A stretch of DNA of 64,000 nucleotides from Paraburkholderia hayleyella (GCF_009455685.1 NZ_QPES01000002.1:62001-126000), one strand, 5' to 3'. Shown: positions 35,141-43,583, counted from the stretch's first letter. Numbers and translations: made by a program. The notes: generated from the sequence alone by a model not told the origin.

Positions 35141-35166
35141 GGAACAAATGAAGGGGCTTTTGTTAC
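35141..35166 (+). promoter_or_regulatory. GGAAC-N16-GTTAC element before gene F
   Basis: GGAAC (35141-35145) and GTTAC (35162-35166) are 16 bases apart, followed by ATAC. It ends 79 bp before the ATG at 35246. Confidence 0.75.
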
Positions 35167-35245
35167 ATACCCTGCGTCAGGACAGGGCGTTCGTTCTATC
35201 CCTCTTGCCTGGCTATTCCTCTTACTTGATTGAGACCGTGTGCAG

Positions 35246-36511
35246 ATGATTAATCCTTCGAAGGGTTTGGGCCTGGGCCGTAACGTTGATTTACGTAACA
35301 GTTCGTTATCGGTAAGTGACGGCACAAAGAATTTACTGGATGTACCGAATACCCAAATTGATTGGAGGTGGAGCGGCATGCATCAAGTGCAGGCGGAAGG
35401 CGAATGGCGGGCAAACGGCATCGTGCCGCTTCATTTTTCCGGAATGGATATTTTTAACCAGGCTTCTGCCCAGATTGTGCCTAACGCTTTACCGTCTCAA
35501 GCTGAAATAACGTTCGGGATGTATACGCCGAATCTCGAAAGAATTGCAATGCAGATTTCCACACTGCTTAATTACGATGAGAAAGCGTTAGAAATTTCGC
35601 GTTCTGGGATAGCCTCGTTAATTAGCGCGCGGGACCATGCGGCGCTGCTGGGGGAACTCAAGCGCTTGCCGTGCGCCGTGATCAATAAAACGGATGAGTG
35701 GGGGAATACCTTGCTGCATCTGGCTATTCTCAAGAAAAACCCGAAAGCCGCGTGGGCGCTGGTTTTTTATGGTGCGAATCCTAAGCTTACAAATGCCGAA
35801 GGCAAAACACCGTCGGAACTGTGGCCGGGGTCGCCACATTCTGCAGTCGCCTGGCTGCAGAACGTCACGCCGGGTGTGTTACAGGAACAAAGTAGCCTGG
35901 TATTGTATGACGTGATTGCTGGCAATGATGCAGAGACGCTCGCTCGGCTTATGGATCTGGTTGACCTCAGTAAAGGCCAGTTCATAAGCTGTTCTGGCGG
36001 AGCGCGTGTCTGGCACACCCCTTTATCCATTGCCGTTTACTACATTGAAAAGAAATTCAAGCAACTTTTGTCGCACGAGCTTTCAAAGATTAAGAAAATC
36101 CTGTTTCCTTTGCGACAATTGTTAGCCAAAGGCGCATGCCCTGAGGAAGATTTTTTACGGACCCTGCTACAAAGAAATGATGTGCCTGTGCCTATCGTGA
36201 CTGAGTTTGTATTTTACGGATGTGTTTCTGGGAAAAAGGATTTGAAAAAGGCATTTGAACAAAAGCTTAACAATCCATTTTTCCCGGAATTTTATGTGGA
36301 ACGTTATTTCCATGCGAATGCCGATGGCCGGCAATATCTCAAAGAAGATTTAATGGAAAAATTTCTGGATATAGATAATTTGTGTAAATTCGACCAGCAT
36401 GTATTGGCTAATTTTAATAAGCTAAACCCCGCTGACCAGAACTTGATTCGCCAGTTGATCACGGAAATCGAGCAAGGGATCAGTGCAAGCATGCTGGCAC
36501 GTCTGAAGTGA
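35246..36511 (+). CDS. Ankyrin-repeat protein F, about 421 aa
   Basis: The start is either the ATG at 35246 or the GTG at 35240; a weak GAG lies upstream. The N-terminal 85 residues are unassigned. Ankyrin repeats are at about 118-265 (WGNTLLHLAILKKNPKAAW, EGKTPSELW, HTPLSIAVYYIEKKFKQLL). A clear post-ankyrin module is at about 314-374 (IVTEFVFYGCV, then FFPEFYVERYF and LKEDLMEKFL). A short helical tail follows. It is the only ankyrin gene of the island on the plus strand and has its own promoter element. A hairpin-T7 terminator lies beyond the stop. Function unknown. Confidence 0.85.
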   Translation: MINPSKGLGLGRNVDLRNSSLSVSDGTKNLLDVPNTQIDWRWSGMHQVQAEGEWRANGIVPLHFSGMDIFNQASAQIVPNALPSQAEITFGMYTPNLERIAMQISTLLNYDEKALEISRSGIASLISARDHAALLGELKRLPCAVINKTDEWGNTLLHLAILKKNPKAAWALVFYGANPKLTNAEGKTPSELWPGSPHSAVAWLQNVTPGVLQEQSSLVLYDVIAGNDAETLARLMDLVDLSKGQFISCSGGARVWHTPLSIAVYYIEKKFKQLLSHELSKIKKILFPLRQLLAKGACPEEDFLRTLLQRNDVPVPIVTEFVFYGCVSGKKDLKKAFEQKLNNPFFPEFYVERYFHANADGRQYLKEDLMEKFLDIDNLCKFDQHVLANFNKLNPADQNLIRQLITEIEQGISASMLARLK

Positions 36512-36614
36512 TGCAAGCCATGGCCAGATAACCGGTCGAACGCGTAGGGCCGTTGGCCTGGGGCACCAGAGAGGTTACGCGGACCGACCGGAAGCAACAT
36601 GAACGGCGCAGAAG

Positions 36615-36653
36615 CCCGCGCCGTATTGCTATCTGCTTACTGCGGGTTTTTTT
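36615..36653 (+). terminator. Terminator after gene F
   Basis: CCCGC (36615-36619) pairs with GCGGG (36642-36646) and is followed by seven T (36647-36653). The stem is short and the loop long, and the site overlaps the 3' end of the convergent gene G. Confidence 0.45.
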
Positions 36654-37947
36654 GTTTATGCGATGCCGGCCTGGCGCGGGTATTTTCACCTGCGCCAGGC
36701 GGCACGATTTCTTCCAGATGCCGCATGAAACGCGCCTGGTTTTTTGGGAATTCCAGTTTTTTGGCTAAATCGTTTTGCAGTATTTTCTGCATGGGGTCCG
36801 GAAGCGTGCGGTAGCGCATCGTATAAAAATCGGGAAAAAAATCATTTTTAGCGATATTTTCAAAGCATAACCGCCATAGGGGATTGTTGTTCGCAATGGC
36901 CTGGAAAATGAGCGCGGTGGCAACCGGTAACGGTATTTCATGCTTAAGCAGTGCAGCCAGTTTTTGTGTCTCTCCCTGGTTGAGGTCAATATCAAACAAG
37001 AGCAAAAGTGGCTGGTGATCGAGGTGGAGGTAGATGACTTCGCTGGCGGCATGCAAGAGCCGTATCTGCGTGTCGGGCCTGCGCTGCAGGTTGAGCAAGG
37101 GAGCGATCACAGCGAGATTTTCCAGGTCACGCTTGGCAATCATCTTCTCGGCACGTTTCACGCCACGTTCGTAATGCTCCTCGTGTGCGTTGGCCTGCGA
37201 GTTTTTAAGCAATGACAGTGCCGCCTGATTGACGACGAAATTTGCCGGCGTGAGCCCATCATGATTTTTCATCGTGGGATCGGCGCCATAGTTACGGAAC
37301 AGCCAGATCACGTCGTCGTTGTGTTTGAGAATCGCATGATGGAACGGTGTATTACCACAGTGATCTGGGGCGTTGGCTGTCGACGGGTCATGCCGGAGCA
37401 CTTGATTGATGATAGGCAGGCTGCGGGTTTTGAGCGCCACATGTAATGCATTGCGGCCCTTACGATCCGTGAGCCTGGGCGAAATTTTGGCATTCAGAAG
37501 AAATTTGGCGGCGGGATAGTCGCATTGTTCGATCGCGCTATTCAGAAACGGTTTGCCCTTGCCATCAAACGGAATGGGATAGAGCGGTTTATGGCCCGGA
37601 GGCTTGTTCTTGCTGGATGAGTGGGTGCTGGCGTTCGTCTCGTCGAGGGGCGGCGAACGTTTAATTCTTTTCGGATCGGGTTCGGCTGTTTTGCTCTGGT
37701 GCCGGACTGCATTTGAGCCGGGTACCGTCTCTTGTGTGACGGGCGTTCCCTGGGAAATCGGGCTTAACCATTGCCACTGTATATGTTCAGATACGCTGCT
37801 GTTTCCCGGGCGAGGGGCGAGCTGGCGGCGGCCTGGACGGCCGTCGTGTTCCGTGTGCGAAGAGGATGCGGGTTGGCGGGATTGGCCGGATTGGTGGGAT
37901 TGGTCGGATTTGTCGGATTTGTCGGCTGATATCGAGTTTCGGATCAT
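36637..37947 (-). CDS. Ankyrin-repeat protein G, 436 aa
   Basis: The N-terminal 120 residues are Ser/Gln/Pro-rich. Residues 9-27 are a Ser-Asp-Lys/Gln repeat encoded by 9-bp units, and PDPKRIKRSPP (about 90-100) resembles a short basic nuclear-localisation signal. Ankyrin repeats are at about 130-248 (GKPFLNSAIEQCDYPAAKFL, GRNALHVALKTRSLP, GNTPFHHAILKHNDDV). The post-ankyrin module is at about 338-400 (PLPVATALIFQAIAN, then FFPDFYTMRY and LQNDLAKKL). The tail is basic. No intact GGAAC/GTTAC element is seen before it, so it may be read with the upstream gene H (219-bp gap). A eukaryotic-host target is possible but unproven. Confidence 0.85.
   Translation of the reverse strand: MIRNSISADKSDKSDQSHQSGQSRQPASSSHTEHDGRPGRRQLAPRPGNSSVSEHIQWQWLSPISQGTPVTQETVPGSNAVRHQSKTAEPDPKRIKRSPPLDETNASTHSSSKNKPPGHKPLYPIPFDGKGKPFLNSAIEQCDYPAAKFLLNAKISPRLTDRKGRNALHVALKTRSLPIINQVLRHDPSTANAPDHCGNTPFHHAILKHNDDVIWLFRNYGADPTMKNHDGLTPANFVVNQAALSLLKNSQANAHEEHYERGVKRAEKMIAKRDLENLAVIAPLLNLQRRPDTQIRLLHAASEVIYLHLDHQPLLLLFDIDLNQGETQKLAALLKHEIPLPVATALIFQAIANNNPLWRLCFENIAKNDFFPDFYTMRYRTLPDPMQKILQNDLAKKLEFPKNQARFMRHLEEIVPPGAGENTRARPASHKQKNPQ
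37871..37924. repeat. Degenerate 9-bp repeats at the start of gene G
   Basis: Six 9-bp units of the GATTGGTCG/GATTTGTCG type run head to tail at 37871-37924. They encode the Ser-Asp-Lys/Ser-x-Gln repeat near the N-terminus of protein G. Confidence 0.8.
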
Positions 37948-38166
37948 GGTGAGCGCTCTCAGTGAAGGAAATGGCCCGCCTTACAGGTGAAGGTGGCACT
38001 TCCTTGTTTATTTTTGTTTTTGCCGTGATACATGCACGGCTATGGGTGGGGTTTTGTCGCAACTGCAAATCGGCTATTCGCTCAATGTGCCTGGTCGTTT
38101 CTCATGTTTTTTACGCTGGGCGCGTCTGGGAGGGGCTCCAGCTAACGGTGACTGATCTTGTTGTGA

Positions 38167-39339
38167 TTAACGTATTTCGAATGTCTCTAACCGCGTCTCC
38201 TCCAAATCGAAATCCAGAAGTCTGTTCAGCGTTTTCAGTGCGTTCTTGAGATAGTTTGTCAAGGCCATCCGGTATAGCGGGTTGTCACGAAGAGGCGCGC
38301 TCTCGCCAGGGGGCATGTTGTATTGTGATTGCTGTTCCAACTTTTGTTCTAGTTGACGGATCAGGAGGTTGGGTAACGGGACAAAACGTCTTGAAGCCGT
38401 TAAGGCATCGTCTTTAAATAGCCGGAAGAGCCTGATCAAATGCAGCTCGCGTTTAATCAAGTCGTTTTCGTAGGTCGCAGGAATCTGCCTGTCGTGTTCC
38501 GCAAAAGTAAAGTAATCCAGCAACGATGTTCGCTTTGCCGTATTGAGCAGCTTTGCGTGTAAATCATCGCGGAGTTTTTTCCGGTTTTCCTCGTCGGCAT
38601 CAAGATACTGGTCCAGACAGTATTCCGGCGTAAAGGCTGGGCCCGCAAGCTGCTCGATTTTTTCCTGCAGGTTTTTGTCGTCGCGTGTGATCGCGTGAAA
38701 CAGAAAAGGCGCGAGAGCCTTCGGCGTAATCGAACCAGGGGCCTCGTTTCCGCTCCATGCGGTATTCGGGTATGCACCTGCGCGCAGCAACTGCTGCAGC
38801 GGTTGGGTGTTCTGTGTCGCTATCGCTAGCTTCAAGGCCATCCGCAACGGCCATAAGCCGGAATCATTGGGCGTATTCACATTGGTGGGGCAGATTAGCC
38901 GGCTGATGGCATCCATCCTTCCCAGCATGAGCGAGATCAACAATGCCGTATTTTTATTCTGGTCTCTCGCATTCAGGTCAATGTCAGGATGGCCAAGCAG
39001 AAGAGGCGTGATGGCGCGGTCGTGATAGAGCGAATAGTGCAACGGCAAGTGGCCTGAGGACAGTGGCACGTTGGGGTTCTCTATCTTTTCCAGTGCATGC
39101 CTTGCAAGGCCGACGTCGTTGCGCAAGAGCGCCTCCTCTAACAGGGCCGTGGGCGTCGGGGCTGGCTGCGGATGGCGTGAGCGTAGCGGATAGGGGTGAT
39201 GTCGCCACGAGTTCGCGCGCGGCCTGGTTTCTGGCGGAACAGACTCGATCGCTCTGCCGACCATCGCCGGATAATGAATGCCTGTATCAGGGGTTCGCCC
39301 AGATTGAAGTGAGCTTGAACGATTGACGGAAAAGACCAT
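38167..39339 (-). CDS. Ankyrin-repeat protein H, 390 aa
   Basis: The N-terminal 60 residues are Ser/Arg/Pro-rich. Ankyrin repeats are at about 63-195 (HLPLHYSLYHDRAITPLL, NKNTALLISLMLGRMDAI, GLWPLRMALKLAI). The best-preserved post-ankyrin module is at about 203-265 (SITPKALAPFLFHAIT, then FTPEYCLDQYLDADEEN and LRDDLHAKLL). A helical C-terminal region (about 270-390) contains LIRQLEQKLEQQ. A GGAAC-N16-GTTAC element ends 46 bp before the start. It would be the lead gene of an H-G pair on the minus strand. There is no Sec signal. Function unknown. Confidence 0.85.
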   Translation of the reverse strand: MVFSVNRSSSLQSGRTPDTGIHYPAMVGRAIESVPPETRPRANSWRHHPYPLRSRHPQPAPTPTALLEEALLRNDVGLARHALEKIENPNVPLSSGHLPLHYSLYHDRAITPLLLGHPDIDLNARDQNKNTALLISLMLGRMDAISRLICPTNVNTPNDSGLWPLRMALKLAIATQNTQPLQQLLRAGAYPNTAWSGNEAPGSITPKALAPFLFHAITRDDKNLQEKIEQLAGPAFTPEYCLDQYLDADEENRKKLRDDLHAKLLNTAKRTSLLDYFTFAEHDRQIPATYENDLIKRELHLIRLFRLFKDDALTASRRFVPLPNLLIRQLEQKLEQQSQYNMPPGESAPLRDNPLYRMALTNYLKNALKTLNRLLDFDLEETRLETFEIR

Positions 39340-39385
39340 GCGAGCCCCTTTTCGGTTTGAGTTATATGTTTTGGGAAGCTTGTGA

Positions 39386-39411
39386 GTAACGCCAAAGGGA
39401 TTAAACGTTCC
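39386..39411 (-). promoter_or_regulatory. GGAAC-N16-GTTAC element before gene H
   Basis: On the minus strand GGAAC (39411-39407) and GTTAC (39390-39386) are 16 bases apart, with the extended half GGAACGTTT. It ends 46 bp before the start of gene H. Confidence 0.8.
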
Positions 39412-39473
39412 ACGAAAACGCTGTTATTTGGCCAGGAATCAGACGGCCTGGGTGGGAGCGTGAGGCAATGGCG

Positions 39474-39499
39474 AAAAAAAGCCCGGCGAAAAGCCGGGC
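39474..39499 (-). terminator. Rho-independent terminator of the methyltransferase gene
   Basis: GCCCGGC (39481-39487) and GCCGGGC (39493-39499) form a 7-bp GC stem with a 5-base loop, followed on the minus strand by seven T (39480-39474). It lies 36 bp after the methyltransferase stop. Confidence 0.9.
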
Positions 39500-39534
39500 A
39501 TGAGGATGGGTTTGAGCCGATGACTCAGGCCGGG

Positions 39535-41256
39535 TTATGCAACCGGTTTTTTACGGGGGGTTTTCTTTGCCGTGGACCCGGATTTTTTCGCCCGCGATGA
39601 GGGGGCCGGTGCCGGTGCCGAAGTCTGTGCCGGCACCGGGGGAGTAGGTGTCGGGGTGGTCTCTTCGGCGGGGCCCAGCAGGGACATCTGCGAGAATCCG
39701 GCAATCACGATTTCAATATCTGTGCGCAGCGTTTCCATGAGTGCCTGACGGGTTTCGTACACTTTCTCATCCACCACTAGTGGAAACTCGATTGATGGGG
39801 TGGCGGCATAGATCGCCTCGGTCACGGCATCGAGATCACGACTCCCATCCATCAAGCTAAATACTTGCCGTTCGAACGGACTCTGTTTGACAACGGGTTC
39901 GTGCCAGCGATTGGCGAGCGTAAGCGGAACACTGGCGTCAGCCAGCAGTTCGGATAGCGCGCGCAAGGCTTGCGGCGCTCGTGGATGAGTAACCTCGGCA
40001 TGGCTTACCGTGACCGGCTCCAGACGGAATCTTGCCGTATCGCTTATCACCATTGTCTGGATCGTTCGAAGCAGGGATTGCTCCACGAATTCTTTCTGCT
40101 CGGGATGCGCTTCGAGCGTTTGCATGGCTTCCTGAAGGAGCGTTGCGACAGGAACCGTGCCGGGCCATGCCGCATTGAGCCGATCAATGATCTGGGTCAC
40201 AGCGGGAATCCGGTGAGTATTGAGCGTGACGTCGTTCGCGGTACGCCAGATGCCGGGGTTATCGGGATCCTGCGTGAGGTTGCAGGCGATATGAAGCGGG
40301 CGGATCCGTTCCGGCGTGATCACGTAATTGATTTTTTTAGTGCGTTCTTCATGGATCAGAAGCGTTTGACGGAATGTGCGGTTAACGAGGAAATCCAGCA
40401 ACTGCTCAAGCATGATCTGGTTGTCGCCGCATTCGGCTCGCAGGGGCTCGGCGATCTGCTCGCGGAAGTTGCTGAGAAACATCTGCATGATGTTGGCTTC
40501 AGCCAGATAGCCCAGGCCATAAGGTTTTGCGGCGGCAAGAAAGTCTTTGAAGTAACACGGGTTATTGCACACTTCAAGAAATTCGTGAACCAGATAGTAC
40601 GTCTCGGCATGACGAATGGTGTCGATGTGATCTTCCATGACGTGCTTGATCAGGCTGCCAGGCGTTGCCATGTCGTGCATGAAGTCGATCATGCCGCGCG
40701 CGTAAGCGAGGCGTTCTTGCTGCGTAGTCTGGCCTTCGCTGCGCAACAGCATCGCATCGCGGATGATTTCCTTGGCTTTCCAGCCAGGATAGGTGTTGTA
40801 GCTGATATTGGCTACGCCGTCGGGGCTCAGGCATTCGCTGGCGATGCGCAGGATGTCGGCGCGGACTTCTTCTGGAACCCAGCTATAAACACCATGACAG
40901 ATGATGTAGTCGAACTCGCCGAGGCTCTTGTCGAGATCGGCGATGTTCGCCTGGATGAGCTTGATGTTTTGCAGACCGGTGGCCTTGATGGCGCGTCGTC
41001 CGGCCGCAATCTGAACCGATGAGAGATCGACACCGACTACCGTAGCATGGGGATAGCGCATGGCAAACGGAATGATATTGCCGCCCGCTGCGCAGCCGAG
41101 CTCAAGAACACGGGCGCAATCGGGTGCTGGCGTGTCAATGGAAAACAGGCTGGCAACGGCGCGAAGATGTTCGGGCGCGGTTTTCCATAAAGCGTTTGAT
41201 TGGTAAGGAACGTTGTCGTAGGCGGCGGCAATGGTTTCGGTTTGTACGGAAGACAT
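39535..41256 (-). CDS. PKMT-like SAM methyltransferase with regulatory domain, 573 aa
   Basis: The class I methyltransferase domain is at about residues 10-160: SAM motif VLELGCAAGGNIIPFA (about 49-64), acidic loop VVGVDLSS (about 73-80) and motif II FDYIICHGVYSWV (about 114-126). The methyltransferase regulatory domain follows (about 215-300), then a long C-terminal region. This layout matches the rickettsial protein-lysine methyltransferases PKMT1/2, which modify outer-membrane proteins. The last 45 residues are Pro/Ala-rich and end AKKSGSTAKKTPRKKPVA, similar to a histone-H1 or AlgP tail. It has its own terminator and lies between the ankyrin genes and orbE. The substrate is unknown; modification of a bacterial surface protein or of a host protein are both open. 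Confidence 0.85.
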   Translation of the reverse strand: MSSVQTETIAAAYDNVPYQSNALWKTAPEHLRAVASLFSIDTPAPDCARVLELGCAAGGNIIPFAMRYPHATVVGVDLSSVQIAAGRRAIKATGLQNIKLIQANIADLDKSLGEFDYIICHGVYSWVPEEVRADILRIASECLSPDGVANISYNTYPGWKAKEIIRDAMLLRSEGQTTQQERLAYARGMIDFMHDMATPGSLIKHVMEDHIDTIRHAETYYLVHEFLEVCNNPCYFKDFLAAAKPYGLGYLAEANIMQMFLSNFREQIAEPLRAECGDNQIMLEQLLDFLVNRTFRQTLLIHEERTKKINYVITPERIRPLHIACNLTQDPDNPGIWRTANDVTLNTHRIPAVTQIIDRLNAAWPGTVPVATLLQEAMQTLEAHPEQKEFVEQSLLRTIQTMVISDTARFRLEPVTVSHAEVTHPRAPQALRALSELLADASVPLTLANRWHEPVVKQSPFERQVFSLMDGSRDLDAVTEAIYAATPSIEFPLVVDEKVYETRQALMETLRTDIEIVIAGFSQMSLLGPAEETTPTPTPPVPAQTSAPAPAPSSRAKKSGSTAKKTPRKKPVA

Positions 41257-41473
41257 ATGGAATGTGGCCCTGTTACGTATAAGAGTGTTCCATTCTTATA
41301 TTTGGGGCGAATGCGCTCCGCAATAAGATTTGTCTCATTCTTCCGCATGTGTGTTAGGGCCCTTTAAATCCACGCGCGCATCATGCGCCAAGACCGGGCG
41401 AGTATTTTTATCATTTGACCCCGAATGGCAAATCAGCGTGTTGTTCCGCAATGATGCGCGGATGAGCCAGCCG

Positions 41474-43294
41474 TTACGGCTGCACCGCACGCGGAGCGGG
41501 GCTCATGGTCGCAGGTAGTGCACGCGGTTTGCCGAGGGTTTCGTTGATGATCGCGCCGTTGTCGAGTTTCAGGACGCGATCGGCGAGCGTGAAATAACGG
41601 TCGTCATGCGTTACCACCACCACGGTTTTGCCGCGCGCGCGCAGTTCGGGCAAGAGCTTTTCATAGAACACCGCCTTGAACGCTGGATCCTGATCGGCCG
41701 CCCATTCGTCGAACAGATAGAACGGCCGGTCCTCCAGATAGGCGACGACGAGCGCTAGCCGTTTGCGCTGGCCCGTCGACAGCGCACGCGTCGTGAAGCG
41801 GCCATCCACGACCTGAACCTTGTGTTCCAGCGCGAGCTGGGCGAGCAGGGCATTAGCCGCGGCATCGACGCTGGCGCGTGATGCCGCATTCGGGTCGACC
41901 ACGCCGAGCAGCGCATCGAACAGATGGAAATCGTTGAATACCGTCGCAAAGCGTTCGCGGTAGGCCGCCCGAGTCGAAGGCGTAAGCGCTACGCCATCCA
42001 CTTCGATCACGCCTTCTTCGGGTTCGTATAGCCCGGTGATGACCTTCGCCAGCGTGGTTTTGCCGCTGCCGTTGCCGCCCACGATGAAGACGAGTTCGCC
42101 CGGCCGGAATGTCAGATCGATGGGGCCGATGCGAAACATGCGCTCATCGCGTTCATGGAAATACGCATGTGTCACGCCACGTAGCGTTAGGGTGGAGAAG
42201 GCGGCCGGGGTTGTGGCTGTTGTTGTGGCCGCCAGCGTCGTATCCGTTGCGCTGGCATGAGCCGCGCAAGCAGGCGGATCGAATTGGGCCAGCACGGTTT
42301 CGATGCGCTCGAGTGACACGCGCGCCGCGTTGACTGTCGGCAGGTTGTTGAGCAGGCCATCGAGCGGCACCAGCATGAACAGAAACACAATCACGTAACT
42401 CGCGGCAGCCTGTGGATTGGCCTGCACGCCGAGCGATGGCCAGAATGTGGCCACACCCAAAAACACATAAAACAGAAAGACGATCCAGCCGACGCCAATC
42501 GCATAAGCGACAAAGGCACGACGGCGATGGTCGCGCACTTCGGTAATGGCTGTGCCCAGTTGGCCTTCGATGAATTGCTGCGCCCGTGCGCGGTGCAGTT
42601 TGAGTTCCTTGGCCCCGGCAAAGAGCGAGCCGAGATAGCCGAACAGACGGTCTTGCGCATGTCCGGCTGCTTCGAGCGCGGCGAGTGCGCGGCTATCGCC
42701 CAGGCGATAGCCCAGCGAGCCCACCAGGATCGCACCCAGCGCGAGTCCGCATACGGGCCATGAGAGCCATGCCAGATAAGCGAGGCAGCCCACGACGAGT
42801 GAACCGTGCATCACGATGTTGGGCAAGGCGAAGAACAGCATCGAAACGTTGGTGGCATCGTCGGTCAGGATCGACTGGACCGGGGCGGCGCCGACGCGTT
42901 CGACGTCGCGCAGCTCCGCGGCGGCAACGCGCGTGGCGGCGTGGCTGCGCATCTGGCTCATGGTGTCTTGCGAGAGCCCGGCGAACAGCACGCCCGACAG
43001 AATGCGCGCCAGCAGCGCAACGATGGCGCATGCCGCGAAACGCCAGGCGAGCGTGGCATCGGCGGCAATGGGCGAGCGTAGCGCCTGGTTCAGCGTGGCG
43101 ACCAGCAATACGCTCGAGGCACCGTTGGCGACACAGGCGAGCAGCGCCAGCGCCAGCGTGCCGCGTGAGCGGCGTAACAACGTTAGCAGCAAACGCGTGG
43201 CGGGCCGGGCTGGGGTCGTGGTGGCGCGATGAGGGCGGGCGGCGGAGGCAGCAGAAGCAGAAGAAGCGGTGGGTGTGGCAGTCATCGGCATCAA
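41474..43294 (-). CDS. orbE: Siderophore peptide ABC exporter (OrbE/PvdE-like)
   Basis: 606 aa. The N-terminal 30 residues are Ala/Thr/Ser-rich. Six membrane helices span about 35-320 (LALALLACVANGASSVLLVA and AFVAYAIGVGWIVFLFYVFLGV among them). The ATPase has Walker A IVGGNGSGKTT (about 411-421), signature LSTGQRKRLAL (about 509-519) and Walker B FYLFDEWAADQDP (about 529-541), where Glu-Trp replaces the usual Glu-Pro as in cyclic-peptide exporters of the SyrD/PvdE type. It moves the new siderophore or its precursor to the periplasm. It is divergent from orbI; an OrbS-type promoter lies 138-162 bp upstream. Confidence 0.92.
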   Translation of the reverse strand: MMPMTATPTASSASAASAARPHRATTTPARPATRLLLTLLRRSRGTLALALLACVANGASSVLLVATLNQALRSPIAADATLAWRFAACAIVALLARILSGVLFAGLSQDTMSQMRSHAATRVAAAELRDVERVGAAPVQSILTDDATNVSMLFFALPNIVMHGSLVVGCLAYLAWLSWPVCGLALGAILVGSLGYRLGDSRALAALEAAGHAQDRLFGYLGSLFAGAKELKLHRARAQQFIEGQLGTAITEVRDHRRRAFVAYAIGVGWIVFLFYVFLGVATFWPSLGVQANPQAAASYVIVFLFMLVPLDGLLNNLPTVNAARVSLERIETVLAQFDPPACAAHASATDTTLAATTTATTPAAFSTLTLRGVTHAYFHERDERMFRIGPIDLTFRPGELVFIVGGNGSGKTTLAKVITGLYEPEEGVIEVDGVALTPSTRAAYRERFATVFNDFHLFDALLGVVDPNAASRASVDAAANALLAQLALEHKVQVVDGRFTTRALSTGQRKRLALVVAYLEDRPFYLFDEWAADQDPAFKAVFYEKLLPELRARGKTVVVVTHDDRYFTLADRVLKLDNGAIINETLGKPRALPATMSPAPRAVQP

Positions 43295-43431
43295 TCAGTT
43301 GGGCGAAGGCGAGCGGGGCACAAAAAGGTGCCAGTCAGGAAAGGCGTGCAGCAGCGTTCGGTGCGGGTGGTATCCAGCGGCATCCAGAATAAAAACAAAA
43401 AAAGCGCACAAGCGGCCGGCTCAAAGAGTGA

Positions 43432-43456
43432 GACGAACCAGCACACGGAATATTTA
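43432..43456 (-). promoter_or_regulatory. OrbS-type promoter for orbE
   Basis: On the minus strand TAAA (43456-43453), 17 bases, CGTC (43435-43432). The spacing is identical to the orbH and orbI promoters. The 431-bp gap 43295-43725 holds this promoter and the orbI promoter; nothing else stands out. Confidence 0.8.
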
Positions 43457-43583
43457 ACAGGCTTGAACGAGCCGCGACCTTGAGCCATGAGCCCAGCAAG
43501 CCGCAATCAGTCAGTCAGCCAATTTTATTTGTGATGCGAAACGAATGCGCAATGAGTTTTTGTGATTTGTTTGATCTACGGGG

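Noticed and set aside
37948..38166. GGAAG-N14-GTAAG before gene G as a regulon element
   Set aside because: Both halves and the spacing deviate; no exact copy is present.
3071..39411. HrpL hrp box or HrpB hrpII box upstream of the ankyrin genes
   Set aside because: No CCAC at the right spacing after GGAAC, and in the upstream regions I looked at I saw no TTCG-N16-TTCG pair.
41257..41320. GGAAC with GTAAC before the methyltransferase as an eighth regulon element
   Set aside because: The halves are only 10 bases apart, and the second is GTAAC, not GTTAC.
31536..41473. Transposase, integrase or flanking direct repeats that would explain the island
   Set aside because: None seen; the mechanism of insertion remains open.
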